Positions 1-5,040 are shown, numbered from the stretch's first letter. The stretch: 6,226 nucleotides of DNA from an uncultured Clostridia bacterium (GCA_947628385.1 CANQZS010000110.1:1-6226), one strand, 5' to 3'. A program made the numbers and translations. Notes: generated from the sequence alone by a model not told the origin.

Positions 1-126
1 ATAATTTCGGATCGTGGGATCTACACCATTGTTGAGACTGCAAAGGTCGGGACTGTCATCTGGGGAAAATTAAAAAGCGGGATCGGCTGGATCTCGCTTA
101 ATGAAAAATATGTTATTAAGCTTTAG
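1..126 (+). CDS. Phage endolysin, C-terminal SH3-like domain (5' partial)
   Basis: The frame is open from base 1 to the TAG at 124-126 and gives 41 residues. The segment reads GIYTIVETAKVGTVIWGKLK, then a GIGWISL motif, which is the pattern of the bacterial SH3 cell-wall-binding repeat found at the C-terminus of Firmicutes phage lysozymes and N-acetylmuramoyl-L-alanine amidases. Such domains hold the enzyme on peptidoglycan during host lysis. The catalytic domain is outside the window, so the bond cleaved cannot be told. The stop codon overlaps the ribosome binding site of the holin gene, as usual in lysis cassettes. The identification as an endolysin rests on the SH3-like tail plus the two following small membrane-protein genes. 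Confidence 0.7.
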   Translation: MISDRGIYTIVETAKVGTVIWGKLKSGIGWISLNEKYVIKL

Positions 127-137
127 GAGGGAATTTT

Positions 138-338
138 ATGAAAAGTAATTTTTTGAAATGGCTGAAAGCTGCGGGGATCCGCGCTATTAAAACCGTTGCA
201 CAGACAGCCGCTGCGACTATCGGAACCTCTGCACTTTTGTCTGAGGTCAATTGGAAAATAGTCATTTCCTCGGCTGTGGTTGCGGGGATACTTTCAATGC
301 TTACAAGTGTAGCAGGACTTCCGGAGGTTGATGAATGA
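138..338 (+). CDS. Phage holin, r1t-like
   Basis: This 66-residue protein has a basic, amphipathic N-terminus (residues 1-18, rich in Lys/Arg), then two hydrophobic stretches at about 19-35 and 41-61 separated by a short SEVNWK turn, and an acidic tail (EVDE). The size, the position next to an endolysin and the RAIKTVAQ...VNWKI pattern fit the r1t-type holin family, small proteins that permeabilise the cytoplasmic membrane at the end of the lytic cycle so the endolysin reaches the wall. The start is well supported: AGGAGGG at 125-131 lies 6 bases before the ATG. It overlaps the next gene by four bases (ATGA), indicating translational coupling. Family membership is from remembered consensus, not a search. 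Confidence 0.78.
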   Translation: MKSNFLKWLKAAGIRAIKTVAQTAAATIGTSALLSEVNWKIVISSAVVAGILSMLTSVAGLPEVDE

Positions 339-577
339 ACACTGAAATAATTACCGCGCTTATTGCTCTTGTGGGAACTCTGGGCGGTTCTTTCGGCGGG
401 ATCATGGTTTCAAGCAAGCTGTCAAATTACCGGATAGAGCAGCTTGAAAGAAAGGTCGAAAAGCATAATAATCTTATTGAACGCGTCTACAAGCTTGAAC
501 AGCACGACGCGGTTTTTGATGAGGAGATAAAGGTCGCGAATCATAGGATAAGCGACTTGGAAAATTTAAAAAAATAG
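335..577 (+). CDS. Small phage membrane protein with a coiled-coil tail (lysis-cassette accessory)
   Basis: This 80-residue protein has one N-terminal hydrophobic segment at about residues 4-27, glycine-rich (GTLGGSFGG), followed by a long charged helix (residues 32-79) with leucine/isoleucine heptads (IEQLERKVEKHNNLIERVYKL and so on) that should form a coiled coil. Proteins of this layout are common beside r1t-type holins in Firmicutes prophages and are usually annotated as hypothetical or as hemolysin XhlA-like, although XhlA itself has the reverse order, with its membrane segment at the C-terminus. It could be a second holin, an antiholin or a spanin-like factor; the sequence does not decide. 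The start is supported by GGAGG at 323-327, 7 bases upstream, and by ATGA coupling to the holin. It is the last phage gene before the attachment site. Confidence 0.7.
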   Translation: MNTEIITALIALVGTLGGSFGGIMVSSKLSNYRIEQLERKVEKHNNLIERVYKLEQHDAVFDEEIKVANHRISDLENLKK

Positions 578-583
578 TGTTAA

Positions 584-628
584 ATTATATACATATATCA
601 TCTATGTGCAATTGAGCTTGCACACATG
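584..628. other. Putative prophage attachment site (attR) inside the Mn catalase gene
   Basis: AT-rich phage-side sequence (with a short inverted repeat ACATA 591-595 / TATGT 603-607) meets catalase coding sequence. Reading the catalase frame backwards, similarity to the CotJC family holds for E-L-A-H-M-E (codons from 614) but is lost upstream of 614 (I, A, C instead of the usual E, T), and a TAA at 581-583 closes the frame. The recombination core therefore lies at or close to 608-625. A junction inside a protein gene rather than a tRNA is typical of large serine recombinases, but the enzyme is not in the window. The matching attL and the missing codons should sit at the far left end of the prophage. 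Confidence 0.6.
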
Positions 629-1033
629 GAGATAATTTCCGCGATACTTTATCAGCTTACCAAGGATCTTACTCCTGAGCAGATAAAAGCCAGCGGCTTT
701 GACACCTATTTCGTTGACCATACTACGGGAATTTATCCGGTCGCAGCTTCCGGAGTTCCGTTCACCGCTGCGTATTTTCAGTCCAAGGGTGACATTATAA
801 CCGATCTTGTAGAAGATCTTGCTGCGGAACAGAAAGCCCGTACGACCTATGACAATATTATCCGTCTGACAGATGATCCGGACGTTCTTGATCCGATAAA
901 ATTCCTCCGTGAAAGAGAGATCGTTCACTTCCAGCGTTTTGGCGAGGGTCTGAGGATCGCTCAGGATAATCTTAATTCAAAGAATTTCTATGCTTTCAAT
1001 CCGGAATTTGACACCAACTGCAAGGCAAGATAA
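614..1033 (+). pseudogene. cotJC: Manganese catalase / spore coat protein CotJC family, 5'-truncated by prophage insertion
   Basis: Manganese catalases use a dimanganese centre to split hydrogen peroxide into water and oxygen; the CotJC branch is a spore-coat component in endospore formers. The segment retains three of the usual five metal-site positions and their spacing: an E-L-A-H pair (E at 614-616, H at 623-625), then E68 (in AAEQKAR) and H101 (in REIVHFQ), counted from the Met at 626. The 33-residue gap between the last two equals the E148-H181 gap of the Lactobacillus plantarum enzyme. Long blocks such as YQLTKDLTPEQ and FDTYFVDHTTGIYP are typical of CotJC. The first ~60 residues, including the first metal-binding glutamate, are missing. 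The first in-frame ATG is at 626 but has no ribosome binding site, so the fragment is probably silent unless the prophage excises. Downstream is a terminator shared with dapB. Confidence 0.85.
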
Positions 1034-1052
1034 AATTTAATTTCAAAAAATT

Positions 1053-1083
1053 CCCCGTTTTCCAAAAAATCCGGAAAGCGGGG
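1053..1083. terminator. Bidirectional intrinsic terminator between catalase fragment and dapB
   Basis: An 11-bp stem (CCCCGTTTTCC at 1053-1063 with GGAAAGCGGGG at 1073-1083, one G-U wobble on the plus transcript) with a 9-base loop. On the minus strand it is followed within a few bases by a run of six T, making it a good terminator for dapB. On the plus strand it is followed by the weaker ATATTTATTAT. The convergent gene arrangement fits a shared terminator. Confidence 0.85.
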
Positions 1084-1107
1084 ATATTTATTATCATAAT
1101 ATCGCTT

Positions 1108-1872
1108 TTATCTGTTTAAAAGCGATGCCATATCGTAAAGTCCGGCAGGACATTCCGCAAGATAAACTGCGGCATTTACCGAACCGACTGCGAAAACTTC
1201 TTTTGAAGCCGCTGAATGTGAAAGCGTTATGACCTCGTCGCGTCCGGCAAAAATTATCTCATGCTCGCCGACGATCGTTCCGCCGCGGACGGAATGAAGT
1301 CCTATCTCGTTCCTGTCGCGCTTTTTTCTCTGGGAATGTCTGTCATATACGTAATTGTATTTGTTGTCCAGAGTTTCATTTATAGCGTTTGCAAGCATTA
1401 TTGCAGTACCGCTTGGAGCGTCTATTTTCTGATTGTGATGCTTTTCAACGATCTCAATATCGAACTGTCCGCCAAGGACCTCAGCTGCGCTCTTTGCAAG
1501 CTTACAAAGCAGATTTATTCCCAAAGACATATTGAATGTGAAAAATACGGGAATTTCCTCCGCTGCTTTTTTGATAGCGGCGATCTGCTCGTCATTGTAG
1601 CCTGTTGTGGCGATCACCACCGCAGTTCCGGTGGAAAGACAATATTCCAGTAGATCGTTCAGGCAGGACGGGTGAGAGTAGTCTATTATAACGTCCGGCT
1701 TCTGAGGAAGTTCCTGCGGCTTTGAATAAACGGTGAAGCTTTCCGCAGGGGAGGTGTTAAGGTCTATGCCGGAAATTATACGGCAGTCGTCCCTGTCCTT
1801 AATTACCGAAGCAATGACTTTACCCATTTTTCCGTTTGCGCCGCAGACAGTTACATTTACCATTTTTATCAT
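1108..1872 (-). CDS. dapB: 4-hydroxy-tetrahydrodipicolinate reductase
   Basis: DapB reduces the DapA product, 4-hydroxy-tetrahydrodipicolinate, to tetrahydrodipicolinate with NAD(P)H, in the cytoplasm, on the way to diaminopimelate and lysine. The N-terminal Rossmann motif CGANGKMG is at residues 10-17 and the TTGY segment near 89-92. The family signature HHNQKIDAPSGTA starts at residue 145, with the catalytic His145 and Lys149 corresponding to His159 and Lys163 of the E. coli enzyme. Length is 254 residues from the ATG at 1872; starting at the second ATG (1863, MVNVTVCGANG) gives 251 residues and resembles the usual family N-terminus. Both have only a weak GGA ribosome binding site, so the start is uncertain. 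It follows dapA by 13 bases on the same strand, so the two are surely co-transcribed, and a strong terminator lies about 25 bases past its stop. Confidence 0.95.
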   Translation of the reverse strand: MIKMVNVTVCGANGKMGKVIASVIKDRDDCRIISGIDLNTSPAESFTVYSKPQELPQKPDVIIDYSHPSCLNDLLEYCLSTGTAVVIATTGYNDEQIAAIKKAAEEIPVFFTFNMSLGINLLCKLAKSAAEVLGGQFDIEIVEKHHNQKIDAPSGTAIMLANAINETLDNKYNYVYDRHSQRKKRDRNEIGLHSVRGGTIVGEHEIIFAGRDEVITLSHSAASKEVFAVGSVNAAVYLAECPAGLYDMASLLNR

Positions 1873-1885
1873 TCCATTCCGTAAT

Positions 1886-2776
1886 TTATTTTATAAGACC
1901 GTACTCTTTCATTATTTCAGCCAGTGTGTCGATCTTGCTCTGTTCCATTTTCAGAAGCGGCAGACGGCATTCTCCGGCTTTCCAGCCCATAAGATCCATG
2001 GCTTCCTTGACCGGTATAGGATTAACGTCCATAAACAGTGCATTTGCAAGCTTTAAATATTTTATCTGCAATCTTCCTGCTTCGGCAAAATCATTATCAA
2101 GGCAATATTTGGTTATCATGTGAGTTTCCTTTGGAATAACGTTTGAAAGCACGCTTATAACGCCCTTTCCGCCAAGGGACATTATGGGAACGATCTGATC
2201 GTCGTTTCCGCTGTAAACGTCCATATATTCTCCGCATTCCTCAATGAGCTTTGCGATAGCCGAGATATTTCCGCTTGCTTCCTTGGCTGCTGCGATATTT
2301 TCGTGCCTGCACAGAGCCTTGTATGTATCAAGGGAGATATTCACGCCTGTTCTTGAGGGGACATTGTAAAGAATTGCAGGAATTTTAACGCTGTCGGCAA
2401 TTGCGGTAAAATGCGCGGCAAGTCCTCTTTGAGAGGTCTTGTTATAATAGGGAGTTACCAGCAGGAGCGCGTCTGCACCGAGCTTTTCCGCTTCCTTGGA
2501 AAGCTCAACGGCATATCTTGTGTCGTTGCTGCCTGTACCTGCAATGACCGGAACGCGTTTATTTACCCTGTCAACACAATAGCGGATACATTCAACGTGC
2601 TCCTCGTCGGTCATAGTGGAGGATTCGCCGGTAGTTCCGCAGACGATTATTGCGTCCGTTTCATTTTCTATCTGGAAATCTATCATTTTACCGAACTCTT
2701 CATAATTGATCGAACCGTCGGCGTTCATAGGAGTGACTATAGCAACTCCGGCGCCGGTAAAAATTGTTTTTTTCAT
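1886..2776 (-). CDS. dapA: 4-hydroxy-tetrahydrodipicolinate synthase
   Basis: DapA condenses pyruvate with aspartate 4-semialdehyde, the first committed step of the diaminopimelate/lysine branch; it is a cytoplasmic TIM-barrel enzyme, usually a tetramer. All hallmarks are present: GTTGES at residues 47-52 (Thr48, Thr49), Tyr111 in TPYYNK, Tyr137 and Arg142 in YNVPSRTG, and the Schiff-base Lys165 in AAAKEASG. These match E. coli T44, T45, Y107, Y133, R138 and K161 at a constant offset of four. The 296-residue length is normal. The frame is open further upstream, but the start at 2776 is chosen because of AAAGGAAG shortly before it and because MKKTIFTGAGVAIVTPM is the typical N-terminus. Its promoter is not clear: it may depend on read-through from asd, or on a weak promoter in the 105-base gap shared with the divergent antitoxin. 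Confidence 0.97.
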   Translation of the reverse strand: MKKTIFTGAGVAIVTPMNADGSINYEEFGKMIDFQIENETDAIIVCGTTGESSTMTDEEHVECIRYCVDRVNKRVPVIAGTGSNDTRYAVELSKEAEKLGADALLLVTPYYNKTSQRGLAAHFTAIADSVKIPAILYNVPSRTGVNISLDTYKALCRHENIAAAKEASGNISAIAKLIEECGEYMDVYSGNDDQIVPIMSLGGKGVISVLSNVIPKETHMITKYCLDNDFAEAGRLQIKYLKLANALFMDVNPIPVKEAMDLMGWKAGECRLPLLKMEQSKIDTLAEIMKEYGLIK

Positions 2777-2822
2777 AGCAATCTTCCTTTCATAAATTCT
2801 AAATTTTGCCTGCTTCAAATGC

Positions 2823-2851
2823 TTGACATTGTAAACCAAAAAGCGTATAAT
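2823..2851 (+). promoter_or_regulatory. Perfect consensus sigma-A promoter of the antitoxin gene
   Basis: TTGACA at 2823-2828, a spacer of exactly 17 bases, and TATAAT at 2846-2851. Transcription should start near 2858, giving a short leader of about 24 bases before the GTG start with AAAGGAGA at 2867-2874. It lies in the spacer divergent to dapA, so strong transcription here could interfere with dapA initiation. RelB/DinJ-type antitoxins commonly repress their own promoter through the ribbon-helix-helix domain; no clear operator palindrome is seen. Confidence 0.85.
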
Positions 2852-2881
2852 AAAAGCAGAAAGCATAAAGGAGATGGTAAT

Positions 2882-3160
2882 GTGTCAACTGTTCCTACCC
2901 AGATCCGTATAGATTCGGAAACCAAGCAGAAAGCGTCCGAACTTTTCAGCACTCTCGGACTTGATATGTCCGGTGCAGTGAATTTGTTTCTGCACCAGTG
3001 TATTCTTCATAACGGACTGCCTTTCGCAGTAGAGATACCTTCTTACCGTGAAAAGACTCTTGCGGCAATGGACGAAGCCCGCCGTATATCCTCTGACCCT
3101 GACGTAAAAGGATATACTACCATGGAAGAGCTTAAAGCCGCGCTGCATAAAAGTGTTTAG
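2882..3160 (+). CDS. RelB/DinJ-family antitoxin without a visible toxin partner
   Basis: This 92-residue protein begins with a ribbon-helix-helix region: the strand VPTQIRID (about residues 4-11) followed by helices ETKQKASELFSTLGLDMSGAVNLFL. This is the DinJ/RelB pattern, including the GLDMSxAVNxFLxQ core and the following GLPFAVEIPS. Such proteins bind DNA as dimers and neutralise a RelE/YafQ-type mRNase with the C-terminal part. The start is GTG at 2882, placed 8 bases after GGAG (2870-2873); an overlapping ATG at 2880 is in another frame. No toxin gene follows; instead the inverted-repeat element begins at 3159. The TAG stop (3158-3160) takes its last two bases from that element, so the original C-terminus or a downstream toxin may have been lost on insertion. 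The gene is antisense to the direction of the asd-dapA operon it sits in. Function as an orphan regulator is inference. Confidence 0.85.
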   Translation: MSTVPTQIRIDSETKQKASELFSTLGLDMSGAVNLFLHQCILHNGLPFAVEIPSYREKTLAAMDEARRISSDPDVKGYTTMEELKAALHKSV

Positions 3161-3176
3161 AGTTGAGAGTTGAGAT
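3159..3176 (+). repeat. Left terminal inverted repeat (two AGAGTTG modules plus AGAT)
   Basis: AGAGTTG at 3159-3165 and 3166-3172, then AGAT at 3173-3176. The first two bases also complete the TAG stop codon of the antitoxin gene. Confidence 0.85.
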
Positions 3177-3189
3177 AAAATAACATTAT

Positions 3190-3563
3190 TCAACTATTAC
3201 TATCTGATAACAGAGTTATACTTAACGTCTTTGTAGTAGATGTAAGCATTTTTTTCAACTCTATACAATCATTATTAATGGATATATACATTGTTTCGTT
3301 TATATATCCGGTTTCTTTCAGTAATTCAAGCCAATATATTGTTTCGGAACATTCTTTTAATGCAATATAAATTTTTGATAAAAAATCCTTTTTGCTCATT
3401 GCTGCTCTTGATTCTGCAAGATTAGCGCCAATACTTGTACCGCATCTGAGAATTTGTTTTGACAAAACAAATTCTTTTTTTCACTGCACAAATATTTATA
3501 TAGATTAACTATTCTTACAGCAAATTTTTTGCTTTTGTATTCGGCTGTGTTCTGCTTTTCCAT
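3190..3563 (-). CDS. Four-helix-bundle protein (23S rRNA intervening-sequence type), split by a -1 frameshift at A-AAA-AAG
   Basis: The protein is encoded in two overlapping frames. The first runs from ATG 3563 (CAAAGGA at 3574-3580, 10 bases upstream) through SKKFAVRIVNLYKYLCSEKK. The second continues EFVLSKQILRCGTSIGANLAE and SKKDFLSKIYIALKE, then ETIYWLELLKETGY, to the TAA at 3190. Joined by a -1 shift at AAAAAAG (3480-3474) they give 124 residues, the normal length and order of conserved blocks for the four-helix-bundle family first seen in 23S rRNA intervening sequences and related in fold to the Avd protein of diversity-generating retroelements. The family's biochemical function is unknown. 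Without the shift, translation stops at 3396-3398 after 55 residues. The split may be a programmed frameshift, slippage at the A7 run, or a plain one-base deletion. An alternative ATG at 3608 touching the inverted repeat would add 15 residues but lacks family resemblance. It reads in the same direction as asd and dapA. Confidence 0.8.
3450..3481. promoter_or_regulatory. Slippery heptamer with adjoining perfect 11-bp hairpin (possible frameshift signal; on plus strand terminator-like)
   Basis: On the minus strand the run is GA-AAA-AAG in the reading frame of the first part of the four-helix-bundle gene, so A-AAA-AAG (3480-3474) is correctly phased for -1 slippage. Beginning at its final G is a perfect inverted repeat: GAATTTGTTTT, loop GTC, AAAACAAATTC (3474-3450). 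In the -1 frame a TGA (3483-3481) stands immediately before the heptamer, so the second frame opens exactly there. On the plus strand the same palindrome is followed by seven T (3475-3481) and would resemble a weak, AT-rich intrinsic terminator for transcripts coming from the antitoxin gene. Confidence 0.55.
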
Positions 3564-3606
3564 AAATAACAAGTCCTTTGGAATGTTGAAAATATCGGAG
3601 AAGATC

Positions 3607-3631
3607 ATCTCAACTCTTAACTCTCAACTCT
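3607..3631 (-). repeat. Right terminal inverted repeat (three AGAGTTG-type modules plus AGAT)
   Basis: On the minus strand this reads AGAGTTG, AGAGTTA, AGAGTTG, AGAT. It differs from the left repeat by one extra, slightly diverged module, as expected for slippage or unequal exchange in a tandem array. It ends 11 bases from the asd stop codon. Confidence 0.85.
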
Positions 3632-3642
3632 TAAAACTGTAT

Positions 3643-4725
3643 TCAGTCAAAGTATCCTTTCGCCGCAAGAAGCTCTGCCATAAGAACGGCGCCGCCTGCC
3701 GCTCCTCTCAGCGTGTTGTGGGAGAGACAAACAAACTTATAATCGTACTGGGTATCCTCACGGAGACGTCCTATGGAAACAGCCATGCCGTTTTCGATCA
3801 TTCTGTCAAGCTTAGCCTGCGGACGGTTATCCTCCTCAAAGTAGTGGAGGAACTGCTTCGGCGCGGAGGGAAGCTGCAATTCCTGCGGAACGCCGCTGAA
3901 ATTCTTCCATGCTTCGATCATCTGCTCCTTTGTGGGCTTCTTTTTGAAGCTTGCGAAAACAGCAGCCGTATGGCCGTCCGAAACGGGAACTCTCAGACAC
4001 TGTGCCGTAATTGACGGCTCGGAAGCGTTTACGATCCTGTTTCCCTCGATATGTCCCCAGATCTTTAAAGGCTCCTGCTCGGATTTTTCCTCCTCGCCGC
4101 CTATGTAGGGGATAACATTGTCAATAATTTCCGGCATAGTATCAAAGGTCTTTCCCGCGCCGCTGATAGCCTGATATGTGCAGACAAGAGCCTTTTCCAC
4201 GCCGAATTCAGCCATGAGCGGGTGAAGCGCAGGAACATAGCTTTGCAGCGAGCAGTTGGATTTGACTGCGATAAATCCGCGCTTTGTGCCGAGACGCTCG
4301 CGCTGTGCCTTGATGATCTCAATATGCTCCGGATTGATCTCGGGAACTACCATCGGAACGTCCGGAGTCCCTCTGTGTGCGGAATTGTTTGAAACTACGG
4401 GACATTCAGCCTTGGCATAGCGTTCCTCAAGAGCCTTTATTTCGTCCTTTTTCATATCTACCGCGCAGAAAACAAAATCTACCATTGAAGCGATCTTATC
4501 TATATCGGCAGTTGCGTCCATAACGATCATGTCCTTTATATTTGCCGGAATAGGGGAGGTCATTGCCCATTTTGCACCCACTGCGTCCTCATAGCGTTTT
4601 CCCGCGCTTCTTGGGGAAGCGGCGATCGCCGTTACGTTGAACCAAGGGTGATCTTCCAGAAGCAGTGAGAATCTTTGTCCCACCATGCCTGTTGCGCCGA
4701 TAATGCCTACATTGAATTTTTTCAT
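3643..4725 (-). CDS. asd: Aspartate-semialdehyde dehydrogenase
   Basis: Asd reduces L-aspartyl phosphate to aspartate 4-semialdehyde with NADPH, the branch point to lysine/diaminopimelate and to threonine/methionine. The 360-residue protein has the N-terminal nucleotide-binding motif GATGMVGQRF (residues 10-19), SNNSAHR near 112-118, the catalytic cysteine in SNCSLQ (Cys158), Q185 and the AISGAGK loop (186-192), and the catalytic histidine in PVSDGHTAAVF (His252). The length and local motifs resemble the longer archaeal/fungal-type subfamily that also occurs in Clostridia; this sub-assignment is inference. The start is firm: AAAGGAGC precedes the ATG by 7 bases. The leader contains a lysine riboswitch and terminator, so expression should fall when lysine is abundant. 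Downstream on the same strand come the four-helix-bundle element, dapA and dapB, with no terminator seen directly after the asd stop. Confidence 0.96.
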   Translation of the reverse strand: MKKFNVGIIGATGMVGQRFSLLLEDHPWFNVTAIAASPRSAGKRYEDAVGAKWAMTSPIPANIKDMIVMDATADIDKIASMVDFVFCAVDMKKDEIKALEERYAKAECPVVSNNSAHRGTPDVPMVVPEINPEHIEIIKAQRERLGTKRGFIAVKSNCSLQSYVPALHPLMAEFGVEKALVCTYQAISGAGKTFDTMPEIIDNVIPYIGGEEEKSEQEPLKIWGHIEGNRIVNASEPSITAQCLRVPVSDGHTAAVFASFKKKPTKEQMIEAWKNFSGVPQELQLPSAPKQFLHYFEEDNRPQAKLDRMIENGMAVSIGRLREDTQYDYKFVCLSHNTLRGAAGGAVLMAELLAAKGYFD

Positions 4726-4750
4726 AATTTTGCTCCTTTGTACAGATAAT

Positions 4751-4776
4751 AAAAAAATCGGTTTTTTACGACCGAT
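4751..4776 (-). terminator. Riboswitch-controlled intrinsic terminator in the asd leader
   Basis: On the minus strand ATCGGT (4776-4771) pairs with ACCGAT (4762-4757) across a loop of CGTAAAAA, followed by six more T (4756-4751). It ends about 25 bases before the asd start codon, just ahead of the ribosome binding site, as expected for transcription attenuation by the upstream lysine aptamer. I could not pin down the alternative antiterminator pairing by eye. Confidence 0.85.
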
Positions 4777-4814
4777 AAATCATGTTATACAACAGAAATA
4801 CTGACATAAAATGT

Positions 4815-4981
4815 CGATAGCACTCCATCATATAAGAATGATGACAATTGCATACTTATTCAATATGCAATCAGGGAAATGTCTGCCGGAACGCTTCCCT
4901 TCGGCAGTATTGCCTTTTCCGGACCATACGGGCGGCTTGGCGGCCTCTGGAACGGTACTTATCTTTACTGCGCCTCTATCG
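4815..4981 (-). ncRNA. Lysine riboswitch (L box) aptamer
   Basis: Read on the minus strand, the region opens with CGATAGAGGCGC and closes with GGAGTGCTATCG, so P1 is the 6-bp CGATAG/CTATCG helix (4981-4976 with 4820-4815). Inside are the family landmarks: AAGTACC after the GAGGCGC box; a CTGCCG/CGGCAG helix (4907-4902 with 4888-4883) enclosing AAGGGAAGC; an ATTGCATA/TATGCAAT helix with the TTGAATAAG loop (4871-4864 with 4854-4847); then TGTCAT and a CATCAT/ATGATG helix (4843-4838 with 4831-4826) before the closing GGAGTGCTATC. The order and core bases match the Bacillus subtilis lysC L box as I remember it. Lysine binding should favour the terminator at 4751-4776 and reduce asd expression, and perhaps that of the genes downstream. 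Confidence 0.93.
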
Positions 4982-5011
4982 GAAATAAAAGCATCAACAA
5001 GTGATACTTAC

Positions 5012-5040
5012 ATTATATCCGCTTGCGCGGCATTTGTCAA
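5012..5040 (-). promoter_or_regulatory. Perfect consensus sigma-A promoter for asd
   Basis: On the minus strand TTGACA (5040-5035), a 17-base spacer and TATAAT (5017-5012), with transcription expected to begin near 5005, about 25 bases before the riboswitch. The spacer contains a small dyad, CCGC-GCAA-GCGG. A promoter this strong suits a gene controlled mainly by attenuation. Confidence 0.85.

Larger units (their letters stand above)
1..613 (+). mobile_element. Right-hand end of an integrated prophage (lysis module)
   Basis: Three consecutive plus-strand genes form a compact phage lysis cassette: the SH3-type tail of an endolysin, an r1t-type holin, and a small membrane/coiled-coil protein. 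They are tightly coupled: the endolysin stop overlaps the holin ribosome binding site, and the next pair overlaps by ATGA. Directly after the last gene the sequence passes into a host gene whose 5' part is missing (Mn catalase), so the phage DNA most likely ends around 608-614. The remainder of the phage would lie to the left of the window. No integrase is visible here; in this gene order it would be expected at the opposite end. The exact boundary is inferred from where catalase homology starts. Confidence 0.75.
3159..3631. mobile_element. 473-bp inverted-repeat-bounded unit carrying a four-helix-bundle gene
   Basis: The unit is bounded by inverted repeats made of 7-bp modules: at the left two AGAGTTG copies followed by AGAT (3159-3176), at the right the reverse complement with three modules (3607-3631, the middle one AGAGTTA). 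It contains a single gene reading leftwards, is visibly more AT-rich than the dap genes, and lies between asd and dapA, which are otherwise on one strand and likely one operon. No transposase is present, so it would have to be moved in trans, by recombination, or be a decayed element. No target duplication is evident beside the repeats. Confidence 0.6.

Noticed and set aside
626..1033. Intact small catalase gene starting at ATG 626
   Set aside because: No ribosome binding site precedes it, catalase similarity continues upstream of this Met, and the family's N-terminal metal ligand is absent; it is a remnant.
1261..2056. Open plus-strand frames antisense to dapB and dapA
   Set aside because: They are shadows of strongly conserved enzymes on the minus strand, with no ribosome binding sites and no family resemblance.
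3190..3563. Four-helix-bundle protein as the Avd subunit of a diversity-generating retroelement
   Set aside because: No reverse transcriptase, template repeat or variable repeat is present nearby; the inverted-repeat context fits the rRNA intervening-sequence type better.
3159..3631. AGAGTTG modules as a CRISPR array or satellite
   Set aside because: There are only two or three contiguous 7-bp modules at each end, in inverted orientation and without spacers.
3161..3642. Toxin partner for the DinJ-like antitoxin
   Set aside because: No plus-strand frame after the antitoxin resembles RelE/YafQ; the next gene is on the opposite strand and is a four-helix-bundle protein.
3529..4014. Plus-strand open frame of 161 codons antisense to asd and the four-helix-bundle gene
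   Set aside because: It crosses the inverted repeat and the unambiguous asd coding sequence; its composition follows asd codon positions.
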